Assembly: GCA_963210315.1 (NCBI GenBank)
Contig: OY723284.1
Coordinates: 248,001 to 312,000, forward strand
Direction: 5' to 3'
Source of the DNA: Rhynchopus euleeides
Taxonomy: Eukaryota > Euglenozoa > Diplonemea > Diplonemida > Diplonemidae
DNA: 64,000 nucleotides
The notes beneath the pieces were generated by a model. The model did no database searches, was not told the DNA's origin, and saw only the letters and a list, made by a program, of their open reading frames with translations. Every line of letters starts with the position of its first letter. Position 1 is the first letter of the stretch. Both the position numbers and the translations under genes were made by a program. Below are positions 51,444 through 61,700 of this stretch, piece after piece.

Positions 51444-53713
51444 TCACTCCTGGATGTCAGAGTCCGTGTCCACCGCCTCCTCCTCGACCACCTCGGCCTT
51501 CGGGGCGCGAGCCTCAGGCTCCGGAACATCCCTGGCCGCAGTCGAGTCCTGCGCGGCCCACTTGCCGAAGGTCTCCACGGCCTTCGCCTGGGCCCTCGTG
51601 ATGACGCGCTGGAAGAAGGCGCCCGTGATGTCGTACGACTGCTTGATCATGGGCAGGCGGCCCTCCTCCCCGCTGCACAGGCCCTGGTGCTCAGGCGGCT
51701 GCACGACGTAGGCACCCAGTTGCTGTGCGGGGAGGGCGTGGGTGTGTTGAAAGTGTTGTGGAATCGCGTAGCACGGCACATGTCACATAGCACGGCACCT
51801 CTCCAGGGGGGCGTGCAGAGCAACTCTCCTCTCCAACATACCTCAGCAGCCGTGAGCAGGGCACGGGAAGCAAGGTACTTCGACTTCAGCTTGTTGATGG
51901 AATCCTCGAAGTACACCTTGTAGGCGTCACGTGCGTCGTCGTCGAACTGCAGCTGGTCCGGGTGTTCAATGAAGTAGTAGAGGGAGGCCCAGCTGTGGTG
52001 TGGTGTGGTGTGGTGGTGTGGCGTCAAGAAAACCCATGCCGGTGCTTCCTCCGATTGCTCCCCCATCCTGCAGTGCATACCAGGCGCGCAGCTCAGGGGC
52101 AGCAATGCCCGACTCACGCCACACCATCTGGTTGCGGTTGCTGCACTTCTTCAGGGGGTGCTCGGGGGACAGCGTGTTCACGTCCAGCTTCTGCTCCTGG
52201 GCGAACCTCTGGAAGCGGTTCGTGAACACCAGGTCGGGCACCACCGCCGCGGCGTAGTCAGCATAGCCGTACGTCACGAGCGTCTCCCACGGGGCACGGT
52301 TGTGCGACGTGGCGTAGATCTTGTCACCCTTCTGGGCTGTGCGGGTGGGGGTGGTGGTGGTGGTGTTGTGCGGCGGTGTGGCTCAGCTGCATGCAATCAC
52401 CGCCCGCCACACAGATGCGAACATGCTGGCTGTGCCCATCGGGCTTCGGCATACCAGCGAAGTTCGACTTGAACGCGAGGAACAGGTCGCCCTGCTCCTG
52501 CTGCGGGATCAGGAAGTACTGGTTGTCGCGCTTCTTGCACTTCACATCCTTGTCGCCATCCGGGGAGCACAGGTCCGGGTGGGGGTACGCGAAGTCCACC
52601 AGGGGGATGAGCATCGGCTGGCGGAACTCACCCCACGTGCTGCGGAGGCGATGGGTGTGAGTGTCGCAAAAACAGGCTGTAAAAGCACCTCCGCCCAGCC
52701 CCTTCCCCACCGCCACTCAGGCATACCGCTGCTGCAGCATGGCAAAGGCCCAACGTGCCTCCTCCTGCAGGGTCTTCTCATCCAGGTACTGGCAGGAGTA
52801 CAGCGACGAGTGCACGGCACACACGGACTGCAGGGCCTTCGCGAAGTTCGATGCGTAGGTCACAGTGCTGTTCAGCTCGCCGAACGTCAGCCTGTCAAGG
52901 CACTTCGCCTCCGTCTCAGTGAAGAAAAGGCCTGCGTGACAGGGGGTGCGGTGATGGCGGATGCACCGAGAGGGCAGGCCGCGGTGACGCGCCTCCGCTG
53001 CCAGCAAAGTATGGGCTGCTCCGATTCGGAGCTCCCCCTGGCCCGCCTCCCCCGTGTGCTGCGTGCGGCATACCGTGGCTGGGCTGCTTGGGCATCATCT
53101 CGAACCACTGGTACAGCTCGCTGCTGCTCCCAAGCTTCCGCTCGTGCCAGATCTTGAAGAACACAACAAACGGCGAGTAGAAGAACTCGGGCATCAGGTC
53201 GGCGGAGGACATGGCATCCCGCAGAGCCTCGTTGTTAGACGCGAGCACCTCCTCTGTGGGTGGTGTGGTGGTGGTGGTGGTGGCGGGATGTCACATCTGC
53301 AGGCAGCCCGCCGGATTCCGTGCACCGCACCCCAGTGTGGGGCCTCGCGACATACTGAAGACAGCCTCATCCGCGATCGTCTGCGCCTGCATCACAGACT
53401 CCTGCGGGATCTGGAACATCTTCTCGCCAGGTTGCACGGCCTTCTTCGCCTGCAGCGAGCAGGTGCGTGCCTCGCCGTACCCAGTGCACCCCACCTCAAC
53501 ACGGCTCCGGCGCACACCCATGCGCGTCAGCATGCTGTCGAGCCCACGCGTCTCGGACCACTCAGGGAACATGGCGAACACCAGGAAGCTCATCGTCACC
53601 ACCATGAACCCGGTGAACAGCTGGTTCTGCGTCAGCAAGGATGTGGGTGTGCGTGCGCGTCTCATACGCTTGCGAAAAGAAAGGGCAACACCCGCCCCAC
53701 CCGCAGCGCAAAG

Positions 53714-53744
<31 letters not shown>

Positions 53745-53804
53745 CAGGCGTCATACCGCTGTGTATTGGTTCGCCTTCGCCTTCTTCACACCCCTCGGAG
53801 CCAT
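51444..53804 (-). CDS. membrane-anchored SET-domain protein (SETD3/Rubisco-LSMT class), motifs degenerate
   Basis: Eight exons: 53757-53804, 53356-53626, 53074-53253, 52727-52931, about 52430-52639, 52081-52336, 51842-51992, 51444-51722. Six introns (87-142 nt, GTATGN to CAG) join in phase; only the exon 5 donor is unsure. About 510-530 aa: a basic start MAPRGVKKAKANQYTA, a hydrophobic segment (FMVVTMSFLVFAMF, about 21-35), the SET N-part (SLQAKKAVQPGEKMFQIP), an iSET helical region, EEARWAFAMLQQR, PLVDFAYPHPD, KGDKIYATSHNRAPWE and LVTYGY, then a C-terminal LSMT-type helical domain (YYFIEHPDQLQF) and an acidic tail. The class methylates lysine or histidine on non-histone proteins. Here the usual NH after PxxD and the YG after GDxIY are absent. 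Confidence 0.82.
53713..53745. repeat. (GT)n microsatellite in intron 1 of the SET gene
   Basis: About 16 GT units (CA on the coding strand) within the 130-nt first intron. Confidence 0.9.
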
Positions 53805-55630
53805 GGTGCCAGGTGTGCTCTCCTGCAAGGATCAGCCCACGGGAGGAAGGGGGTCGATACCTGGTGGTGGAGGTGGGGTGGGCTGGGTTGGCTGGCACAG
53901 GGCGAGGGCCTCCAACGCTGAGCTGCTGTGGTGGAGCTGCCAAGTACTACAAATATGAAAGGGGGGCGGGGGGTGGTGGGGAGGGCGGTCGCTGAGACCC
54001 GACTTCCCGCCGTGGGGATCGTAACATTTTGCCTTTTTTTCGGAAAAACCACGAGCTATGAGCTAGGCACTACTGCAGAAGAGCCGGTTCTGCCCCATTT
54101 GACAGACACGTACCTTTTCATTGGTTTCATTTCGTTTTTTTCTTTTCCCCCGTTTGCTGCCTACTGCCGACATGCCTTCTCCCTCCGCAACAGCCTTCCG
54201 GGGAAGGGAAGTGGCAGGGTTTGTCAGGGCCGAGGATGAATCGGGGAAAGAAGAAAAATGCCAATTCAAAAAAAAACTATGGCACCCCTCAGGCTGGAAG
54301 GCGGCGCTTCAACAAAATACGAGATGCGATATCGCGTGTGGGGCATAAAGCCAGATAGCGACGCATTTTTATTGTTTTTGCGGGGGGTTGGGGGGTGTGC
54401 GGGTTGTTTTTGTTGGTGTCGACAATCACATACACCGCGAGAGCTGGGCACTGCACGGGTACGATTTTTCCCATTGACGCCCTTTCTCTTGTTTTTTGTC
54501 GGGGGTGTCGACAATCACAAGCAATCTTGGTCTGTCTTATTGACGCCCCTTACCCTGCAAGCAGGTCGAGGGCAAAGTACTTTCAAAGTATAGACGGGGT
54601 CCGTCCTCAACCTCCGGAAGTTGATATTTTTTGAGTTTTGTCGTTGTTTTCAACCTTGACGCGCGCGGCAGCCAGGCAGGAATGCCGTACAGAATATAGC
54701 CAAGGAGCTCTGTTACCCCCCCCCCCCTTTTGAAACCGTAAACCCAGCCAACCTGAACCGGTGCAAAGTATACATTGCCATTTTGTTTCACTACAGGCCA
54801 CTAAAGCCCGCAGCATTCACCTGCAGCATCAAGCGGAGCAAAAGAAAATAAAAGGCCATTGGGGGTGACGTGGTGGGAAAAGGGAATGCTGCATGGGGGG
54901 GAAGTGAGGTTTTAGAAACGTGCATCACCCGGGAAAACACACCCGATACTCGAAGGTCAAGAAATGGGCAGATGTGTTGTGATTTTCTTCTTTCTTGGGA
55001 GAGCGTACGTCTTCTGGAGGTGGGTGGGGGGTGCGGCCGTGGGGGTGCCTTTTGCCGAACAGTGATGAACATGGGTTTGAGGAGATAGGTGTGTTGCTGC
55101 GGAGAGCAGGTAAAGGGGGACCTTCACTCTGTGTCAAAGTGTGCCAGGTTTGCAACCTATACTGTGAGGCAGCTCACTCTTCTGCACCTTAGAGCGAAGG
55201 CCCTCAAAGGCAATTCTCCAACACCCTCTCGCAGTGGTATTCCTGCTGCCCGGCCCCTACCGATAGTCATCCGCCATTGTTCTGTGCGGGGAAGGGGGGT
55301 CGTGGCGAGCGGATGCCCCACGCTTCGTTGCTGTGTGCAGAGGAAGAAGCAACCATCTGCGGAGAAGAAACCCCCCATCGTAGCAACCGTGCCTCCTTCT
55401 TCCTCCATGTTGCGTTGACGCTTCCACCACAGATGCGGAGCATCAACGCCGGAAATAGAAGAGAGGCAAAACTTTGTTTTTTCGTGGTTGGGTGGGGGGA
55501 GGCGGGAGGGGGCGGCGGCGAAATGGCCTGCTCTTCTGGCGCTCTGAGCTCTTGATGCAGAGGGGTATTGAGCGGCTTTCAGCCAGAACACCCTCGCACC
55601 CTGAAGGGGGGGGGGGGGGGATGGGCTCGT
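53805..55630. other. intergenic, no supported gene besides short repeats
   Basis: Only short open frames, on both strands. At 55409 the word TGTTGCGTTGACGCTTC matches a 17-bp part of the retroelement B repeat, perhaps by chance. Confidence 0.45.
54414..54547. repeat. short dispersed repeat, two copies
   Basis: GGTGTCGACAATCACA starts both copies (54414-54481 and 54503-54547). The first continues with CGCGAGAGCTGGGCACTGCA. A fuller copy is at 57377-57448 and a partial one, without the GTCGAC start, near 54053-54110. The origin is unknown; possibly a SINE fragment or an old inverted-repeat element. Confidence 0.7.
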
Positions 55631-55975
55631 TTAGCGAACGCACTGCGACAGAAGCAGGAAGAACACCGCCGCCTCCCCTCCACCCCCTTTTTGCAAGACA
55701 AGTGGGGTCCATCGCTCCTGAGGAGCTGAAGAGAGAAGGAGGCGCATTTCAGTACATCTCCTCTTGAGAGATGGGGTTGAAAAAAAGAACTCCCCGAGGC
55801 CACACACCGCACAGTTCCCTGCAACCGGCCCATCATGGGCGGTGGTGCATTCGGGGAACGCGCACCCTTCCTTAGGTGCCACCGGCTCGTACCCGTTCAC
55901 CAATTGGAGGGGCATCAGGTTGTCTACATCGATGTCGCGCACCCTGAAGCGCTCGGCAGTCCTTGGGGCAGCCAT
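55631..55975 (-). CDS. possible Cys-rich protein, first exon
   Basis: ATG at 55975: MAAPRTAERFRVRDIDVD, then LMPLQLVNGYEPVAPKEG and a possible zinc site, CAFPEC, a His about six residues on, and CAVCG. The first 70 residues have coding character; beyond about residue 75 the frame turns basic and low-complexity, so splicing near 55780 (GCG|GTGTGT) is likely and the end given is only the frame's stop. Same direction as the neighbours. No family is recognised. Confidence 0.4.
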   Translation of the reverse strand: MAAPRTAERFRVRDIDVDNLMPLQLVNGYEPVAPKEGCAFPECTTAHDGPVAGNCAVCGLGEFFFSTPSLKRRCTEMRLLLSSAPQERWTPLVLQKGGGGEAAVFFLLLSQCVR

Positions 55976-58900
55976 CGTGTGAGTGCGAGTGTGTGTGTGT
56001 GGGGGGGAAAATGTGTTGCACAAGCGGATCTTTTTGTTTGTGCGCACCTGTACGTGTATGGGTGTCCATACGTGCGCTGCAGGTGTGGCTCTATTTTGGG
56101 GGTATTTTGGCCGATTTTCGAAATCCTATTTTGGTTTTTTTGCACTTTTTTTGGGTGCTTTTTTGCACGATTTCTGTGCCTCAGACACAGATTTTGGTGT
56201 GAGTTTTGCGCTATTTTGATTCACTCGGCCTCACCGATGCATACGATTCGAAAAAATGGCGAAAAAATCGCTATCAACAACGGTGAACGAATGGAGGTAG
56301 ATGGGGAAGTGGAAGGACACAGCACGCCCTCCCACTGCTCGCCACCTGTACACTACCTCTCTGTTCAAGGCGGTCAGTGCCTCTTGATGCTGCACACAAA
56401 TCACTGTACATCCCAGGGCGCCTTCCTTGTGAGAATAGCGGAACCTCTGCGTTGCAGTTTGGTGGTTGAGGCCGGCGGTGGTGACTCACTTTGGTGACTG
56501 TGCTTCCTTCCCCCTGAGCTCGACCAGATCCAGGTCGACCTGGTGCTGTGTGGCTCCGGTGTGGTATCTCCTTGCTTCCTCGCACACATACACGTGGTTC
56601 CTCGCCACGGATGCCCACCAAGTGAACCCGAAACATATCACGGGCCCCGACGACCCTTTCGAGATGTCATAGCCGCAAGCCCGCAAACCCGATCGCATTC
56701 GCAAGGTGTTCGTCTCTGAGAGATCAGGCTCGGCCCAGCCTCCCGCGAGGTGTGAACCGATATGCCCAGCCCCGTACGCGCAAGCTTGGCTCCAAGACCA
56801 GGCACAAGCCACAGGGGGGTCTGGGGGGCGGAGCCCCCCAGCCGCCGGAGGCCACGGTAGCGAACGTCTGTTGGCCTGGCTCCATAGTCGCATACGCTCA
56901 AGTACAACACAACTGACAGATAGCACATGTCGCATGGGGGGGTCTGGGGGGTTCCGCCCCCCAGCCGCCGGAGGCCACGGTAGTGAACATCTGTTGGTTT
57001 GAGAGCAAGCCTCTCACACCACCGCCCTCCGACCCCCCTCTCCACCCCCAGGTGCAAATTTTTTTTGCATCCGGAAAATGTGTTCTTTTGACTGTTTGAG
57101 CACATCCAAGACCGGGAACATAAAAATTTTCGGCCAATACCAAGTAGGGTCACTATAAAATCCAAAGGAAAAAAGTGCAAAAAAATAGTGCAAAAAAATA
57201 TTTTTTCCCCAAATTCCTATTTTCATTCCGTGAAATAGATACACGCCTGGTGCGCTGCCAACAGTCTTTTTTACCGTGACCTGAGCAGGTTATAGCAAAA
57301 AAAACTCAGGCGGTTTGCTTGTGTTGACCCGAGCTCAAATAATCCCCCAAATGAAAAAACGTCTAACTTTTTTTTTTGGTGTCGACAATCACAGGCACTG
57401 CGAGAGCTAGGCTACTACACAGACCCGTTCTGTCCCATTGTCGCCCATTTCCCCACAAAGTAGGGTAGGGGGCAGTGTTCAGCATCTTCAGTGGTATAGG
57501 CGACGATAACTTATTTTTGCTGGAAACTGTCGAGTCATGGCATGGAGACTCCTCAAACAAGCTTACTTTAAATATGGGAGCTATGCAGACGCACTGTGGC
57601 TGTTCTGTGCAAAAATGGCTGGGATGCGGCGCGCAGAGGCTATGAAGCCAGAAATCCTCGAGAAGCAAGAGCTGTGGGAGGGTCAGGTGAAGAGAGAGAG
57701 GGATATGCAGAATACCGCCAAGCCAACATATCACCTCCCCCCCCCCCCCCACCCACCCTCCCACCTCCCCCCCTCCCCTCGCCCGGGTTTTATTTCTCGC
57801 ACCGCCGTCCCACCTTTTTTACTACACACAGCGCATGTGCCACAGGCCAACATAGGAATGGGAGTCAGAACCCATCTGGACATATCGTCTAGCCTGGGAA
57901 CAAAGGACAAAGGAACGGGTTGGAGGGGATGGGCGGAATGGGAAGAAGATGGAAGTGGGGGTGGGTTGGAGGGGGGCGGGGGGGAACGGAAGGGCGAGAA
58001 AAAAAAGCTCATTCAGCGGGTGGTTTTTACACGAAAGCAACGGGAGGGGAAAGGGGGGGGCGGGGCGGGGGTATTTTTTTCCGAACCAAACATATTTAGG
58101 ACTACGTAACGAGGTGGCGAGTGGCGGGGAGGCAAGGAGAGAGGGCTGCTTGTTTCCGATGGGAATGTGTGATGACCTACTGCAGGCCTCACGAACCGCG
58201 TGACGTTGTCCCTTTGCGCGCTGTCGATGCCATTTTTTCCCAGTGGGTTTGAACGATTTGAACGAATTTTCTCTTTTAGTTTTCAAGATGTTCAAACCAA
58301 CACATCACAAAAACAGAAACAACAGAATTCATCAGAAACAGGCTGTCATCTGAGAAGGGTTTTAAACAAGCCGCCGATGCCATTGCTTTGGGCTCTCGGC
58401 GAACCCCCCCCCCCTCCCCAGCCCGACGATGAGGAAACGCAGTAATCCAACAACCCCCTCCTCCTCCCCCCACCAACGAACCTCTCTTCGGAAGCAGACT
58501 TCCCTTCAGCAGCACGACTGCTTCTTGAGGAGGTTCCTCGAGTTGCTCAAGAGGTTCGGCTTGATCTTGCGATGCCGATGCACCCCCCTCCGGAACACCC
58601 ATCCTGACCGGCGCCCCTCCTGTGTAGTTGAGTCAGTGAGACCAGGGAGGAGAGACTGAACCATTCTTCCTCATCACCCGTTTCATGGCAGATCCATACT
58701 GGGTGCTGCTGGCCCCGACTGGATTTGATCAACTCAGTCTCCCTCTCTCAGTATCGCTGGCTTGGGGGGGGGGTGCGGAATGTCCAGATAATCCTGGCAA
58801 TGACCCATTTTGCCCAATTCCCGAATGAGCAAGCCAGCAAGGGGAAGGAGTGCCTCCGTCGCCAACAGCAATCAGAGGGGTTGGGCTTGGGGTTGCGTCG

Positions 58901-59056
58901 CAGTGCGGTTGCTTCCCCACCCCCCCCCTCACCCTCCCCCCAGAGAGAGGGATGACATATGCTGCCTTTTTGAGGATGCACCGCGGGTGGTGTTGGCACT
59001 CTCCCTCCTCTCCGCCTCACCCACCTTTCCCCAAAATCCAAAGAGAGAGAGATAGA
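55976..59056. other. intergenic, 3 kb, with short repeats
   Basis: No gene is supported. It contains the paired repeat at 56815-57000, one copy of the GTCGACAATCACA repeat (57377-57448), T-rich stretches and the 3' flank of squalene synthase. Open frames (for example 57537-58109) are low-complexity. Confidence 0.45.
56815..57000. repeat. two direct copies of a hairpin-plus-tail repeat
   Basis: Copies at about 56817-56877 and 56939-56999: a G6/C6 hairpin (loops differ, CGGA and TTCC) followed by AGCCGCCGGAGGCCACGGTA and GAACRTCTGTTGG. A partial third copy is at about 43912-43945 inside element L. Confidence 0.85.
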
Positions 59057-60181
59057 TCACGCCCTGCACTGCTCGAGCAGGCTGTCGATGTAAATTGCCT
59101 CCGGGCCCTCCCCCCCGACCTTTGCACGGAGTGTCGCGAGGTGCTCCGCAAACAGCGCCTTCGTGTTCTCCATGGTTGTGGCGGTGACCAGGACGCGCGC
59201 GGCGGTGCCCTTCCGGATCTTCACCTTCCCCTCAAACACCGAGGGGTTGCCGTAGACCTCTGCGAGGGTGGCGATGGCCATAACCTGGGGGATGGCTGAG
59301 AAGGCGAAGATCGAGGGTTCGCCCAGCCCATCCAGATAAGCCAGCACATGCGGGACATGCTCCAAGGCGTTGTACACCATGTCGTTAAGGCACGCCACGG
59401 CAGCCTCACGCCGAGAGGGGTCGAGGAACTCCTCGAGGCTTTCAGCGTGCTTCTTATAGATCTCCTCAGGCCACCAGCACCTGGGGCCATCCGGGTCTGT
59501 CTGGTCCTCAAGATAGTCGCGGCAGATGTTGACCTTCTGCAGGAACAGCCCCATGCTCTTCTGGTGGTCCCTCCCCACGCCGGGGCTGCACCCCTCAACG
59601 GTGAACATGTCGGACAGCCCGTACCCCACCAGGCCTGCGACGTAGAAGCAGTAGTCGTTGTAGTCCTCCACCGTCCGCACCTTCCGGGTGACGAACTCCG
59701 TCATCCCCTCCCCCATCCTCTTGCAGATGTCCTTGATGACTGCCTGGAATTCGGGGCGGAGCTCCCGGTAGAGGGTCAAGACCTGGGTGTACTTCTGCAA
59801 GAGGCAACGCTCATAGCCAGAGCCAATGCCGTCAACACTGTACTCCTCCAGGTCAAGCTTCTCGTGGAAGGCGAGGAGCTGGGGGATTTTGGCATCGTCT
59901 AGCAGGCTCATGTCATCCTCGATTGTGTCGAGAGCGCGGAGGACGAGGTAGAACACGCAAACTGCGTCGCGGATCTCCGCCTTCAGCTGCATGACAACGG
60001 CTGCGAAGCTGCGGCTCACCTCCTTCAGGATCATGTAACAGAATGCTGAGTGTTCAGAGATGTCTTTGAGAGCCGCCTTCTCACGCCCCATCATCTTGAT
60101 ACCCATGCACTGCACAATCGCAATCAGCTCCCTCGGCTGGAGCAGGGACTCGAGAACATCGCAGCAGCTCAGGGATGCCAT
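59057..60181 (-). CDS. squalene synthase (farnesyl-diphosphate farnesyltransferase)
   Basis: Intronless. The true ATG is at 60181 (MASLSCCDVLESLL); an in-frame TTG three codons earlier is not a start. 374 aa. Counting from that ATG, the first Asp-rich motif LRALDTIEDD ends near residue 90, the tyrosine segment VRTVEDYNDYCFYVAGLVG is at about 168-186, and the second Asp-rich motif NICRDYLED ends near 226, followed by RCWWPEEIY. The enzyme joins two farnesyl diphosphates through presqualene diphosphate to squalene with NADPH, the first committed sterol step, at the ER. Family members usually end in a C-terminal membrane anchor near residue 410; this frame ends at LLEQCRA without one, so the protein may be soluble or have a missed exon. 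Confidence 0.95.
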   Translation of the reverse strand: MASLSCCDVLESLLQPRELIAIVQCMGIKMMGREKAALKDISEHSAFCYMILKEVSRSFAAVVMQLKAEIRDAVCVFYLVLRALDTIEDDMSLLDDAKIPQLLAFHEKLDLEEYSVDGIGSGYERCLLQKYTQVLTLYRELRPEFQAVIKDICKRMGEGMTEFVTRKVRTVEDYNDYCFYVAGLVGYGLSDMFTVEGCSPGVGRDHQKSMGLFLQKVNICRDYLEDQTDPDGPRCWWPEEIYKKHAESLEEFLDPSRREAAVACLNDMVYNALEHVPHVLAYLDGLGEPSIFAFSAIPQVMAIATLAEVYGNPSVFEGKVKIRKGTAARVLVTATTMENTKALFAEHLATLRAKVGGEGPEAIYIDSLLEQCRA

Positions 60182-61700
60182 ATTGGGCAAAGAAGAAGGT
60201 CTTGCGTTTGCGCGAGGGGGAGTAGTTCAACAATGAATGTGCCGCGTGTGTGTGGCAGAGAAGGGCAAACAAAAGTTGCGGTGTGGCGGTCCCACGCTGT
60301 GGTTTATTTTGCAAGGGGGAAAAGGTAGTGTGGGGTAGGAGGTGCGAGATGAGAAGGCCAAGAGGGGGAGTGAGAGATGGGGTCGGGTCGGGTGGGCTAA
60401 AGGGAGAGGCGTTGAGCCAATAGAGATATCTGTGCGTGTGGAGGGGGTGGGGGGTGTCGTGAGTGAGAAGCACAGCAGCACGAACAATCATGTAACACTT
60501 TCCGCCCACTGGTGATCGGGGTGTGCTGAAATATGCAGGCCTCTTCCTACCTTGCTGGGTTCCAACTCAAAAGTGGGCCGAGGGGGGATTTTATAGGGGG
60601 CGGCGAGAGGGCAAAATCGAGAGGTACAATCACAGAGCTCTGTGTGGGAGTGGTGGGGTTGAGGAAGGGCGGGCGATCTGACCTGCTGCGTTTTCTTTTT
60701 ACTCCCACTTGCAATACACAAGGTCGAGAGGGGGGGGGGTTTTGATTGCCGAGAGTGAAAGCAAAAGCAAGCTTCCAACGGAAGGAGGGGGGGGGGGGGG
60801 GTAACTTAGGGAAACCACAGGATTTACATATCTCTGTTCCCCGCACCAGGCCTCTGCGCGAACTGACACAACAAGCAGACCTGGAGCAGACGCAAAAAGC
60901 TGTGCGGGACGCACAGCTTACATCACACAGGAGGCAGGGCACCGAGGGCTGGAGCCGACAGTGCCTGAAAATACTGGCACTCGCAGCGCTGTACCACGGC
61001 TCCATCTCGAAGGAGAGCTTGGTGGCGGGATAGAGGGTAGCTGCGGTGTAAACGGACAGGCGGTGTGTTCTCCATCCCCGCCTCCCCCATGGCGAAAGCG
61101 GAGAACAGAAAGACTTTCTGCAGCACAACTCTGAAGAGAGGGGTACCCCTCGGTCGGGTCCTGGAGCTGCCCTGCCTTGGGAGCAGAGAATGGGGTTTAA
61201 CATGCAGAAACCCCTCCAGACAGTGCAGTTGGTGTCTGGAGGGTCCCAAAACCCTTGGAAAACCCCCCAAAATAGGCCCAGAGGCCCCCCCAGGCCATTT
61301 TTCACCCAAAAAAGTGAAAAATTTTCACCCCAAAATTCCGCCCAAAACCCATTTTTTTCTGGGTGTGGGTGTGCCTGGGGGCGGAAAAATGGTGTTTTGG
61401 GCGAAAATTCGGGGAAAAAAATTTCGACTTTTTTTCGTGATTTTGACCAAGTCGCAGAGGCACCGGTTTTTGACAGTTTTTACGATTCTAAATTGAACAA
61501 ACGGGCAGCATTTAATTTCTGCTAGCTCCTGCTAGCTCTAACGGATTCCGTAGAGTGATTTTTGGTGGGGTAGTGTTTAGACAATGCGAAATTTCAGCCG
61601 GAAATAATTTTATCCACGGTCTCCCCAGGGTAGCTTGCCAGGCCCTAGGTCGGGACTTGCACGATCGGCCAAAAATCGAAGCCCAGCAGTGGCCAGACCG
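60182..61700. other. intergenic, no supported gene
   Basis: Poly-G runs and an A/C-rich stretch at 61240-61450 (CACCCAAAA- and CCCCAAAATT-type words, like those within element L). No coding frame has a recognisable motif. Confidence 0.45.

Noticed and set aside
55409..55425. Fragment of the retroelement B repeat
   Set aside because: Only 17 bp match and the flanks do not align; chance cannot be excluded.
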